A DNA stretch of 64,000 nucleotides. It comes from CAYQTL01 sp964420405. GTDB lineage: Bacteria; Acidobacteriota; Thermoanaerobaculia; Thermoanaerobaculales; Sulfomarinibacteraceae. The stretch spans positions 1 to 64,000 of the forward strand of contig CAYQTL010000006.1 in the NCBI GenBank assembly GCA_964420405.1, given 5' to 3'. The notes beneath the pieces were generated by a model that had not been told where the DNA came from, searched no databases, and worked only from the letters and a program-made list of their open reading frames with translations. Made by a program: the position numbers and the translations under genes. Shown one piece after another: positions 50,707 to 59,702 of the stretch (positions within the stretch are counted from its first letter, which is position 1; every line of letters begins with the position of its first letter).

Positions 50707-51968
50707 GCACACCCACGACCACCACCACCGCCACCACGACCGGCACGGCCACGGCCGGGACCGGGCGGACCCCCGACCCCGTCCCCGCCGACGAGCTGCT
50801 GGACCTCGCCGACCGCGTGCTCGCGCCGACCTACCGCCGGCCGCGGCAGCTGTTCGTCGACGGCCGCGGCGCGAGGCTGTGGGACGCCGACGGCGCCGAG
50901 TACCTGGACATGACGAGCGGCATTGCCGTGCTCGCCCTCGGCCACCGCTCGGAGACCGTCGCCGAGGCGATCCGCGCCGGCGCCGCCGAGCCGGTGCACT
51001 ACTCGAACCTGTACCACTCGGAGCCGGCCGTCCGCCTCGCCGCCCGGCTGGTCGAGCTGTCGTTCGCGGACTCGGTGTTCTTCGCCAACTCCGGCGCCGA
51101 GGCGGTGGAGGCCGCCATCAAGCTCGCGCGACTCGCCGCCGGCGAGGGACGCCACGAGATCGTCCACTTCACCGGCGCCTTCCACGGCCGGACGCTGGGC
51201 GCCCTCGCGGCCACCGACCGGCCCGACCACCAGGACCCGTTCCGTCCCCTCGCGGGGGGGTTCCGGATCGCGCCGTGGAACGACGACGAGGCCCTCGGGA
51301 GGATCACGGAGCGCACCGCGGCGGTCATCCTGGAGCCCATCCAGGGGGAGATGGGAGTGCGCGTCGCCGATCCGGAGTGGGCGCGGCGCGTGCGCGAGCA
51401 GTGCGACCGGGTCGGCGCGCTGCTCGTCCTCGACGAGATCCAGTGCGGCGTCGGTCGCACCGGCGACCTGTGGGCACACAATCATCTGGGAGTGACCCCG
51501 GACCTGCTGACCGTCGCCAAGCCGTTGGCGGGGGGACTACCGATCGGCGCCGTGCTGATGACCCGCTCCGTGGCCGACACGATCTCGCCGGGAATGCACG
51601 GGACGACCTTCGGAGGCGGCCCGCTGGTGACCAGGGTCGCACTGGCGGTGCTCGACACCGTCGCCGACCCGGCCTTCCTGGCCCGGGTCCGGGAGCTCGG
51701 CCGTCACCTCGGACGCCGGCTCGAGGAGCTGGCCGGGCTGCCGGCGGTCGACGAGATCCGCGGCCGGGGCCTCATGCGAGGAGTGCGCGTCCGCCCGCCG
51801 GTCGCGGATGTCGTGCGGGCGGCCCACGAGCGGCGCCTCCTTGTGGTGCCGAGCGCCGACGCCGTGGTCCGGATCCTACCGCCGCTCGACACCACCGAGG
51901 CCGAGCTCGACCTGTGCGTCGACCGTTTGCGCGACGCGATCCTCGCCGCCGGGCGGGAGGCCGCATGA
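50703..51968 (+). CDS. argD: Acetylornithine aminotransferase
   Basis: 421 aa, PLP-dependent. Motifs: LWDADGAEYLDMTSGIAVLA, NSGAEAVEAAIKLAR, FHGRTLGALAAT, EPIQGEMGV, LLVLDEIQCGVGRTG and the PLP Lys in LLTVAKPLAGGLPIGA. The ATG overlaps the argB stop. The first 20 residues are almost only Thr, Ala and Gly, a disordered leader not seen in typical ArgD. The next gene overlaps by 4 bases. It makes N-acetylornithine, the substrate of ArgJ encoded two genes on. Confidence 0.95.
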   Translation: MSTPTTTTTATTTGTATAGTGRTPDPVPADELLDLADRVLAPTYRRPRQLFVDGRGARLWDADGAEYLDMTSGIAVLALGHRSETVAEAIRAGAAEPVHYSNLYHSEPAVRLAARLVELSFADSVFFANSGAEAVEAAIKLARLAAGEGRHEIVHFTGAFHGRTLGALAATDRPDHQDPFRPLAGGFRIAPWNDDEALGRITERTAAVILEPIQGEMGVRVADPEWARRVREQCDRVGALLVLDEIQCGVGRTGDLWAHNHLGVTPDLLTVAKPLAGGLPIGAVLMTRSVADTISPGMHGTTFGGGPLVTRVALAVLDTVADPAFLARVRELGRHLGRRLEELAGLPAVDEIRGRGLMRGVRVRPPVADVVRAAHERRLLVVPSADAVVRILPPLDTTEAELDLCVDRLRDAILAAGREAA

Positions 51969-52489
51969 CCACCGCCACGACGACGACGCACCGTCTGCCG
52001 GCCGTGGCGCCCGCCGGCGAGCGTGACGTCGACGAGATCGTCGCTGTGGTCCGCCAGCGGGCGCCCGAGACGATCCCGGTGACCGCCGTGGATGTCCGTC
52101 GGAGGCTCGACCGCTTTCGCGTGATCCGCGAGGACGGCCGGGTGATCGCCACCGCGATGCTGCAGCCGGTCGCCGGCAGCCCGCGACTCGAGCTGCGCAG
52201 CGTGGCGGTGGCCGACGGCCACGGCGGCCGCGGTCTCGGCAGCCGGTTGGTGCGCGCCCTGCAGGAGGAGGCCCATCGGCACGGCCGGCGGGTGGTGTGC
52301 GTCACCACCTCGCCCGGCTTCTTCGAGCGCCTCGGCTTCGAGCGCGCGCCGCTCGATCTCGTCCCCGTCAAGCCCGAGCGCCGCCGCTGGCCGGTCGAGG
52401 GCCGGCGCGTGGCGATGTCGTGGCGACCGCAGACCGACGACCGAAGGAGAGACGACCATGTCCACAGTGCCTTCCGCCGCAGCGCCTGA
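51965..52489 (+). CDS. argA: GNAT acetyltransferase, ArgA-like N-acetylglutamate synthase
   Basis: 174 aa, a short-form GNAT. The fold is seen in VIREDGRVIATAMLQPV, LELRSVAVADGHGGRGLGSR (acetyl-CoA loop) and FFERLGFERAP with a VPVKPERRRW tail. Stand-alone short GNATs next to argB/argD act as N-acetylglutamate synthases in many bacteria lacking classic ArgA. Its place between argD and argJ supports this. Specificity is inferred from context, so the gene symbol is tentative. The start overlaps the argD stop (ATGA) and the end overlaps argJ by 32 bases. Confidence 0.8.
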   Translation: MTTATTTTHRLPAVAPAGERDVDEIVAVVRQRAPETIPVTAVDVRRRLDRFRVIREDGRVIATAMLQPVAGSPRLELRSVAVADGHGGRGLGSRLVRALQEEAHRHGRRVVCVTTSPGFFERLGFERAPLDLVPVKPERRRWPVEGRRVAMSWRPQTDDRRRDDHVHSAFRRSA

Positions 52490-53711
52490 GACCACATCGG
52501 AACGCCTCCCACGGCAGCGGCCGCTGGACGTCCCCGGCGTCCGGACGGCCGCAGTCCGGACCGGCGTGAAGCCGAGCGGCGAGCTCGACCTGGCCTTGAT
52601 CGACATGGGCCGGCCGGTGACGGCCGCGGCCGTGTTCACCACCAACGAGCTGTGCGCCCCGCCGGTGACGGAGTGCCGTCGGCGGCTCGCCGCGGACCCG
52701 CGGGCCCGCGTGGTCGCAGTCAACAGCGGCAACGCCAACGCCATGACCGGGGCCCGCGGCGCCGACGACGCGCGGGCGATGCTCGACCGCGTCGAGGCGC
52801 GGTGCGGCGGGCCGGCGCTGGTGCTCTCGACCGGCGTCATCGGCGTCCCGCTGCCGCTGGACCGGGTGCTGGACGGGATCGACCGTGCGGCGTTGGAGCT
52901 CGCCCCGGACGGGGGCGACCGCGTCGCCCGGGCGATGCTCACCACCGACACCTGCACCAAGACCTCGGCCCGGCAGGTGCTGCTCCCCGCAGAGGGGGGC
53001 GATCGGGAGCGTGCGGTCGTCGTCAGCGGTGTCGCCAAGGGCTCGGGGATGATCCACCCGGACATGGCGACGATGCTCGCGGTGATCGCCACCGAGGCGC
53101 CGCTGGAGCCGGCGGGCGCGCGGCGGATCCTCGGGGAGGCGGTGGACGCGTCGTTCCACACCATCACCGTCGACGGCGACACCAGCACCAACGACGCCGT
53201 CGTGCTGCTCGCCGGCGGTGCCGACATGCCGACGGTGGGCGCCGACGGCGGACGCGGCCGGCGGCTCGCCGGAGCTGTCCGCGAGGTGGCGGCCGACCTC
53301 GCCCTGGCCATCGTCCGCGACGGTGAGGGCGCCTCCCGCGTGGCCCGCATCGACGTCACCGGAGCACGGACAGCCGACGAGGCCCGCCGGGTGGCGCGCT
53401 CGATCGCCTGCTCGAGCCTCGTCAAGACGGCGCTGGCCGGCGGCGACCCGAACTGGGGCCGGATCCTGTCGGCCGCCGCCAACGCCGGGGTGGGCCTGGA
53501 GGGCGAGCGCCTCGAGCTGCGGCTCGGGGGGATCCCGGTGTTCCGGGGCGGCCTCCCGCTGGAGGTGGACCAGGGGCCGGTGGACCGGGCGTTCTCCGGC
53601 GACGAGGTCGGAATCGCGCTCGATCTCGGGCTCGGCGACGCCGGCGCGACGATGTACACCACCGACTTGACGAAGGGCTACGTGGAGATCAACTCCGAGT
53701 ACACCACCTGA
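52458..53711 (+). CDS. argJ: Glutamate N-acetyltransferase / ArgJ
   Basis: 417 aa. Transfers the acetyl group from N-acetylornithine to glutamate, recycling it. Motifs: PGVRTAAVRTGVKPSGELDL, VAVNSGNANAMTGARG, TTDTCTKTSARQVLL, and the autoprocessing site KGSGMIHPDMATMLA, where the Thr becomes the nucleophile. Ends GYVEINSEYTT as in the family. RBS AAGGAGAGACG before the start. With argJ present the ArgA-like GNAT need only prime the cycle. It is the last gene of the operon; argF, argG and argH are not in the window. Confidence 0.95.
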   Translation: MSTVPSAAAPETTSERLPRQRPLDVPGVRTAAVRTGVKPSGELDLALIDMGRPVTAAAVFTTNELCAPPVTECRRRLAADPRARVVAVNSGNANAMTGARGADDARAMLDRVEARCGGPALVLSTGVIGVPLPLDRVLDGIDRAALELAPDGGDRVARAMLTTDTCTKTSARQVLLPAEGGDRERAVVVSGVAKGSGMIHPDMATMLAVIATEAPLEPAGARRILGEAVDASFHTITVDGDTSTNDAVVLLAGGADMPTVGADGGRGRRLAGAVREVAADLALAIVRDGEGASRVARIDVTGARTADEARRVARSIACSSLVKTALAGGDPNWGRILSAAANAGVGLEGERLELRLGGIPVFRGGLPLEVDQGPVDRAFSGDEVGIALDLGLGDAGATMYTTDLTKGYVEINSEYTT

Positions 53712-53993
53712 CGCTCCACCGTGCCGTGAGCGTGAAGATCGACGGCGCGCGCAGCGTCGGCTTGCAGCCGGCAGACCGTCGCCCGCAACCCGTGGCGCGG
53801 CCTGCCCCCCCCCGGAGGGTGGCGTCCCCCGGGGCGGTGTCGGCGGCCGGGTGCGAAGACCCTCACCCCGTCACCACGACGGTCCGCTCGGAAGGCCGAC
53901 CTCCGAAGCGGTGCGCCCACACGAACGACAGCACTGCAGCAGGCGGCACGCCGGGGGCGCCGGGTGACCCGGAGCCCCCGCCGCTGCGGTCGG

Positions 53994-55721
53994 CTACCGG
54001 GGCGGCCGGCCCGGGATCACGTCGGACCACTCCGTCAGGTCTCCCCACTCCATGTTGTCCGCCAGCAGGGCGCGCGCGGCACGGAGCCACAGGTTGGGGT
54101 ACCGCGCGCACGGACCGCCGGTGATGCCGCCCATGGTGTCCGGGTAGCACGGCGGCTTCGCGTAGATCCCGTACGGGTCCACGAAGTAGTACTCGTTGTC
54201 CGTCGGATCCCGTCGCGCGAAGAAGATGTGCAGGTGGGTGTTCGGGCCTCCGAGGCCCCGCTTGCCGCCCGGCCCGGTGTTGCCCGCCCACCCGAGGAAA
54301 CCGCCAGCCGGCACCACGTCGCCGGCCTCGACGGGGATGCTCTGGGCGTTGGTTCCCCAGTGGTCGGTGTCGAGATTGCGGGAGCCGGGGTCCTGGGTGC
54401 AGCCGGTGGCGTTGAGATGCGCCTCGTAGTCGGTCAGATTCTGGCCCGAGAGGGTCGGGATGGTCTGGCTCCACGCCAGGGAGCAGTCGTGGTCGGCACC
54501 GTCTCGCATGTGCATGTACAGCGTGCGGAAGGCGTCCGGGACGCCGTCCACGGTGTGGCTGACGACCACCGTGTTGCCGGACCAGTTGTCCCATCCGACG
54601 AACTCGACGGTGCCCGCCGCCGCGGCCTCGAGTGCGAACGTGTCGACGTCCGGCCGCGAGTAGTCGATGGCGTGGTGGTAGCCACCGTTGTGGTACCGCC
54701 AGGTACCGACGCGGTTCACCTCCGGGTCGCTGAACGGCAGCCGGAGGAAGGGGGTCGCGTCGAAGTGGACCGCCGACATGCGGATCCAGTCGCCGCCGGC
54801 GTCCGAGACCACCGGCCAGCGGTACCACTCGTGGCCGGTGACGAAGTAGTTGTAGGAGTCGGGCGCGACGACCTGGTTGGCACACTCGGCCGCGCAGCCG
54901 GGATAGCGTTCCATGTCGAGCAGGTGGAGGCCGTCGCCGGCCCAGTCGTGCCAGCGGGAAAGGAAGTTCTCGGCGTCGACACCGACCCACAGCCCGTAGC
55001 CCGCGGCCGACTCGCGCCAGACGCCGGCCCAGCGACGCTGCTGGTTCACGTGGTAGGTCTCGAGGTCGATCAGTCGCAGGCCCTGGCCGGCGAGGTCGTC
55101 CCACTGGTCGAGCAGCGACTGCCAGGTCGCACCGACCCACAGCGCGTGACCGTCGCTGCCCTGCCTCCAAACGCCGGCATACCTGCGCACGCCCCCGTCC
55201 TCCCAGGTCTCGAGGTCGATCAGCCGCAGGCCCGCCGACGACAGCCGGCGCCACTCCTGCTCGAACTCGGACCAGGTGCCGCCCGACCAGAGAGCGTAGG
55301 CGTCGGTGCCAGCCCGCCAGACGCCGGCGTACAGCCGGGTGCCGCCGGCGACGTACGTCTCGAGGTCGATCAGCCGCAGGCCCTGGGCCGCGAGGGTGTT
55401 CCACTGGTCGACGAAACCGTCCCAGGTATCGCCCGACCAGAGGGCGTAGCCGTCGGTGCCGGCCCGCCAGACCCCGGAGTACACCCGCTCGCCGTCGCGG
55501 ACGTCCGTCTCGAGGTCCACGAGCCGGAGATCCTGGTCCGCGAGGTCCGACCACACCGTGAGGAAATCGTCCCAGCTGCCTCCGATCCACAGCGCGTGGC
55601 CCGAGGTGGTATCCAACCACGCTCCGGCATAGGCATCCTGCGCGGCCGCCGGGGCGGCCACGCCGAGCATCATCGCCATCGCCGCCGACGCGACCATGGT
55701 CGAGATCCCGTTCCTCCTCAT
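53994..55721 (-). CDS. Secreted M23 peptidase with tandem repeat domain
   Basis: 575 aa. Signal peptide VASAAMAMMLGVAAPAAA. Five repeats of about 50 residues fill 30-275, each with the pattern Y-[AS]-G-V-W..GxxALWxGxxW..F...W..L...GLRLIDLETY, as in bacterial tandem repeat domain 1 proteins. The C-terminal M23 domain has HHAIDYS near 349 and THLHIFF near 495, with further metal-type residues between; cell-wall endopeptidase activity is likely. The end NMEWGDLTEWSDVIPG is a variant of the DGFESGD tail. RBS AGGAAGGA. A TTGACA and a palindrome lie upstream at 55846-55865. Confidence 0.82.
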   Translation of the reverse strand: MRRNGISTMVASAAMAMMLGVAAPAAAQDAYAGAWLDTTSGHALWIGGSWDDFLTVWSDLADQDLRLVDLETDVRDGERVYSGVWRAGTDGYALWSGDTWDGFVDQWNTLAAQGLRLIDLETYVAGGTRLYAGVWRAGTDAYALWSGGTWSEFEQEWRRLSSAGLRLIDLETWEDGGVRRYAGVWRQGSDGHALWVGATWQSLLDQWDDLAGQGLRLIDLETYHVNQQRRWAGVWRESAAGYGLWVGVDAENFLSRWHDWAGDGLHLLDMERYPGCAAECANQVVAPDSYNYFVTGHEWYRWPVVSDAGGDWIRMSAVHFDATPFLRLPFSDPEVNRVGTWRYHNGGYHHAIDYSRPDVDTFALEAAAAGTVEFVGWDNWSGNTVVVSHTVDGVPDAFRTLYMHMRDGADHDCSLAWSQTIPTLSGQNLTDYEAHLNATGCTQDPGSRNLDTDHWGTNAQSIPVEAGDVVPAGGFLGWAGNTGPGGKRGLGGPNTHLHIFFARRDPTDNEYYFVDPYGIYAKPPCYPDTMGGITGGPCARYPNLWLRAARALLADNMEWGDLTEWSDVIPGRPPR

Positions 55722-55845
55722 GACATGTGTCCTTCCTGCGGGCGGCGAGGTGCGCCCGCGGTGCGCACCGGCCGGGGAGCTCCGACCGGGGAGTGAACGA
55801 TTTGGTTTTGATTCTCCTTCTCAAGTTCAGTGCCGGCGCCGACGG

Positions 55846-55865
55846 TGTCAAGTGAGCCGGCTCAC
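55846..55865 (-). promoter_or_regulatory. -35 box beside a 14-bp palindrome
   Basis: The minus strand reads GTGAGCCGGCTCAC, a perfect palindrome (55865-55852), immediately followed by a perfect TTGACA (55851-55846), about 125 bases before the M23 gene start. No good -10 is seen at 17 bases. It is a candidate repressor or activator site. Confidence 0.4.
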
Positions 55866-55938
55866 ACGCGCCTGGAGGAGGGGACGACCGGGTATGGGTT
55901 CGCGGGCGCGAGGGATCCCGGGCTGAGGATGACGTCGC

Positions 55939-56865
55939 CTACAGCTCGGCCAGCTCGCGGATCATCCGCCGCCGCTGGTCGGCGTCGGGGAGTGGGCCGT
56001 AGGCGGCGCCCATGTTGTCGGCCATGTGCGTGACCTTGGAGGTGGCCGGGATCGCGCAGGTCACCGCAGGGTGCGAGACGGCGAACGTGAGGAAGAGCTG
56101 GCCCCAGGTCGCGATGCCGAGCTCGCCGGCCCATCCCGGCAGCTGCCTGCCCCGCACCATGTCGAAGAGGGCGCCGCGCTGGAAGGGCCGGTTGACGAGC
56201 ACGGCGACGCCGCGGTCGGCGGCGAGCGGCAGCAGCTCGTCCTCGACCTCGCGGTTGCCGATGTTGTAGGAGAGCTGCACGAAGTCGAAGCGGTGGCGGC
56301 GGAGCAGAGCCGCCAGCTCGCCGTGGTCCCGGCCGTGGGAGGTGGTGACTCCGATGTAGCGGACCTCGCCGTCGGCCTTCATCCGCTCGAGCGTCGGGAG
56401 GTGGGCCTCCCAGTCCCGCAGGTTGTGGATCTGCATCAGGTCGAACCGCTCGACGCCCCACAGCCTGCGGGAGCGCTCCATCTGCTCGATGCCCGCCGTC
56501 CGGCCGTCCGTCCACACCTTGGTCGCGGCGAACAGATTCCCGCGTCCGGTCCGGTCGAGCAGCTCGCCGAGGACCTCCTCGGCGGCGCCGTACATCGGGG
56601 AGGAGTCGACCAGCTCGCCGCCGAGGTCGAAGAACGTCTGCAGCACCAACAGCAGCCCGTCGCGCCCCGCACCGGGCGGGACGTCGAAGGTCCGCGAGGT
56701 CCCCATCCCGATCACCGGAATGCGCTCCCCGGTGGACGGGATCGGCTTGGTGATCAGCGTGGTGTCCGTCGCTCGCCCGGGTTGCGGCAGGACGGATGCG
56801 GCGGCGAGGGCGCCGAGGCCCCGCAGAACGGTCCGGCGACTGGGCCCACGGTCATGGGTGCTCAT
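55939..56865 (-). CDS. Tat-exported aldo/keto reductase
   Basis: 308 aa, start at 56865 after AGAGAGG. The N-terminus GPSRRTVLRGLGALAAASVL is a twin-arginine signal, unusual for this mostly cytoplasmic family. The aldo/keto reductase body has the catalytic Asp and Tyr in ELVDSSPMYGAAE, Lys in FAATKVWTD and His in LMQIHNLRDW, then the cofactor end CAIPATSK. So a periplasmic NADPH-type oxidoreductase is implied, if cofactor loading occurs before Tat export. Substrate unknown. Divergent from the MscS gene. Confidence 0.87.
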   Translation of the reverse strand: MSTHDRGPSRRTVLRGLGALAAASVLPQPGRATDTTLITKPIPSTGERIPVIGMGTSRTFDVPPGAGRDGLLLVLQTFFDLGGELVDSSPMYGAAEEVLGELLDRTGRGNLFAATKVWTDGRTAGIEQMERSRRLWGVERFDLMQIHNLRDWEAHLPTLERMKADGEVRYIGVTTSHGRDHGELAALLRRHRFDFVQLSYNIGNREVEDELLPLAADRGVAVLVNRPFQRGALFDMVRGRQLPGWAGELGIATWGQLFLTFAVSHPAVTCAIPATSKVTHMADNMGAAYGPLPDADQRRRMIRELAEL

Positions 56866-57173
56866 CGCGTACCTCTCTTCCCCTCCCGGTGCCCTGGCGG
56901 CCGGGTACCCTCGCCCGGTCCGCCCGGGGGATGCGGCGGCTTTCCCGCGAACCGATGCGGTGCGGAGGGATCCGGCATCGACGCCGGGCCGCTGCACCGA
57001 CCGACACCTGGCCGGGGCCGCTTGCTGGGGAGCATCTCCCGTCGGAACAACACCTTCGCCCGTGGTATTCGGAACCGGTTTCGCACCGCGGCGGTGCGGG
57101 ACGCCCGCCGCTGGCGTCTCCCGTTCGTCCGCGAGCGCGACCGTACGTCCGCGATGCGTAGAATGCGGCCATC
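56866..57173. other. Divergent spacer, aldo/keto reductase and MscS
   Basis: 308 bp. The only structure seen is an odd 15-bp dyad GCACCGC-G-GCGGTGC at 57083-57097, about 75 bases before the channel start. No gene and no repeat-family member. Confidence 0.4.
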
Positions 57174-59630
57174 ATGTGGGAGATTCGTCGATCCGTGGTC
57201 TCGGGCCGGTCCGGCCGTCTCGCCGCTGTCGTGATGGTGCTGCAGGGATGGTCGGCGGTCCTTCCGGCCCAGGAGGTGACGGCCACCCCGGTCCCGTCGC
57301 CGACCGCCGTCGCGGCGATCGAGGTGGCCGACATCGCCGAGCGGGCGGCGGGTCTCCGCCGCGAGCTCGACAGGGTCGTGCCCCGGGAGCTCGACACCGG
57401 CGCGGTCGACACGGCGGCCGTCGAGATGCCGGCGATCGAGACCGAGATCGCGACGCTCCGGCTGCACCTGGCCGACGCGCTGGCGGAGCCGGCGTCGCTG
57501 CGGGTGCTCAGGGACGAGCGCGTCGCGTGGGGCCTTCTCTCCGCCCGACTCGGTGCGCTCGACGACCGGCTGACGCAGCTCGCCAGGGAGATCTCGCGCA
57601 GCCGTACGCGGGTGGAGGCTCTCCGGGACGAGTGGAGCGCGACCCTCGCGGCGGTCGTCAGCCGCGGAGACCCTCCGGTGGTCGTCCGCCAGGTCGAGGA
57701 GGCGCTCGACACCCTCAGCCGCGCCGAGGGGCTGCTGGGTCAGCGCCTCGACCCGGTGCTCGACGCTCTGGCGCAGGTCGGGACCCTGCGCCGCGAGGTG
57801 ACGACCGCGATCGACACCATCGACCGGAGGTTGAAGGCGTTCGGAACCGACCTGCTGCGACCCGACAGTCCGCCGGTGTGGCGGCTTCTGGCCGCGGAGA
57901 CCTCCCATCCCTTCCGCCACGAGCCCCTGGCCGCGACGGTTCAGGGGCGGCTTGCGGAGGTCGGACGCTACGCGCTGTCGCGCGGGGGGGCGATCGCGAT
58001 CCAGCTCGTGGTCTGGCTGGCCCTTGGCGTGTGGCTCGCCGCGGTCGGCCGCCGCCTCGGCGAGGCCACGGCCGGCGGTCGGGCGTTCGAGAACGTGGTC
58101 CCGGCGACGCCGTTCACCGCGTCGTTGCTGATGGCGATCGCGGTCGGCATCCCGCTGCACGCCGGCGCCCCGCGTGGTTGGCGGGAGCTGCTGTACGTGG
58201 TGGTGCTCGCGGCGCTGACCCGCCTGGCCGTGGTCGCGCTGCCGCGGCGCACCCTCGGGGCGGTCGCGGCGCTGGCCGCTCTCGGCGGGCTGCACTGGAT
58301 CGCGTACGTCATCCCGGACGTCCACCCGGCGGACCGATGGTTGTGGCTGGTGGTCTCCGTTCTCGGCGCGGTGGCGGTGCCTTCGCTGGCGCGGCGAGTG
58401 CTCCCGGCGCTCGGCGGCGGGTCGGGCCGGTGGGTCGCCCTGCGATCCCGACTGCCCCGGCTCGTCTCCCTGGCGCTGGGCGCTTCGGTGGCGGCGAACC
58501 TCGCCGGGCTGGTCGACCTCGCGGTGCTCGTGACCAGCGGGCTCATGATCAGCCTCTACAACGGCGCGGTCCTGTGGATGCTGGTCCGGATCTTCGACGG
58601 CGTCGTGGGCATCGTGCTGCGCACCGGGGGCGCCGGCCGGTCCCGGGTTCTCCGGGACCACGGCGAGAAGGTTCGGGGCGTCCTGCGGCGGTCGCTGGGC
58701 CTGGTGGCCGCGGTGGTGTGGGCGGTGGGGACGCTCAACGCCTTCCTGCTCGGATCGTCCGTCCTCCGACTGGTCCGGCGGGTGCTCGACGCCGGCTTCA
58801 CCGTGGGCAGCCTGACGGTCTCCCTCGGGAGCCTCCTCGCGGCCGTCGTCACTGTCTGGATCGCGGTCCTGGTGTCCCGAGTCCTCCGGTTCTTCTTCGA
58901 GGAGGAGGTGACCAGCCGCGTCGCGCTGCCGCCGGGCGTCCCGGCCACCATGTCCCGCCTGATCCACTACGTGGTCGTCGTCCTCGGGGTCGTCGTCGCC
59001 CTCGCCGCGGCGGGGATCGGCGTCGGTCAGCTCGCGATCGTGCTCGGCGCCCTCGGCGTCGGCATCGGCTTCGGCCTGCAGAACATCGTCAACAACTTCA
59101 TCTCGGGGTTGATCCTGATGTTCGAGCGGCCGATCCGCATCGGCGACGTCGTCCAGCTCGGCGCCCTCTCCGGGGTGGTCACCTCGATCGGGATCCGCGC
59201 CAGCACCGTCCGGACCTGGGACGGCTCCGAGGTGGTCGTGCCCAACGGCACCCTGATCTCCAACGAGCTCGTCAACTGGACGCTGTCGGACACGTCACGG
59301 CGGCTCGAGCTGCCGGTCGGGGTCGCCTACGGCACCGATCCGGAGCGGGTCCTGGAGCTGCTCGTCGCGACCATGAGGGCCCACGAAAGGGTGCTGGCCG
59401 ACCCGGAGCCGTTCGCGCTGTTCGTCCGCTTCGGCGAGTCGTCCCTCGACTTCTCCGCCCGCTGCTGGTGTGCCTTCGACGACAGCCTCCGGGTCGCCAG
59501 CGACTTGCACGTCGCGTTCCATCGGGCGCTGGCCGAGGCCGGCATCGAGATTCCGTTCCCGCAGCGTGACCTGCACCTGCGATCCGCCGACGCCTTCCTC
59601 CGCGTGACCGGGCCCGGTCACGAGGGGTGA
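57174..59630 (+). CDS. MscS-family mechanosensitive channel with long N-terminal domain
   Basis: 818 aa. Signal-like N-terminus, then an extracytoplasmic coiled-coil region (about 45-260), then about seven hydrophobic helices (from GAIAIQLVVWLALGVWLAAV on) and the MscS core at about 600-810. The pore helix and following strand read LGALGVGIGFGLQNIVNNF, IRIGDVVQLG and VVVPNGTLISNELVNWT, the family signature. The size resembles MscK/MscM rather than MscS. It gates in response to membrane tension and releases solutes in osmotic downshock. The ribosome site is weak. Transcribed alone. Confidence 0.92.
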   Translation: MWEIRRSVVSGRSGRLAAVVMVLQGWSAVLPAQEVTATPVPSPTAVAAIEVADIAERAAGLRRELDRVVPRELDTGAVDTAAVEMPAIETEIATLRLHLADALAEPASLRVLRDERVAWGLLSARLGALDDRLTQLAREISRSRTRVEALRDEWSATLAAVVSRGDPPVVVRQVEEALDTLSRAEGLLGQRLDPVLDALAQVGTLRREVTTAIDTIDRRLKAFGTDLLRPDSPPVWRLLAAETSHPFRHEPLAATVQGRLAEVGRYALSRGGAIAIQLVVWLALGVWLAAVGRRLGEATAGGRAFENVVPATPFTASLLMAIAVGIPLHAGAPRGWRELLYVVVLAALTRLAVVALPRRTLGAVAALAALGGLHWIAYVIPDVHPADRWLWLVVSVLGAVAVPSLARRVLPALGGGSGRWVALRSRLPRLVSLALGASVAANLAGLVDLAVLVTSGLMISLYNGAVLWMLVRIFDGVVGIVLRTGGAGRSRVLRDHGEKVRGVLRRSLGLVAAVVWAVGTLNAFLLGSSVLRLVRRVLDAGFTVGSLTVSLGSLLAAVVTVWIAVLVSRVLRFFFEEEVTSRVALPPGVPATMSRLIHYVVVVLGVVVALAAAGIGVGQLAIVLGALGVGIGFGLQNIVNNFISGLILMFERPIRIGDVVQLGALSGVVTSIGIRASTVRTWDGSEVVVPNGTLISNELVNWTLSDTSRRLELPVGVAYGTDPERVLELLVATMRAHERVLADPEPFALFVRFGESSLDFSARCWCAFDDSLRVASDLHVAFHRALAEAGIEIPFPQRDLHLRSADAFLRVTGPGHEG

Positions 59631-59702
59631 CGACGGCTCGTTCCGGAGCCTCGCGTGGCGGCGCCGAGCGCCGGACCGCGGAGGCCAGCTGGCGGGCCCC
59701 CC

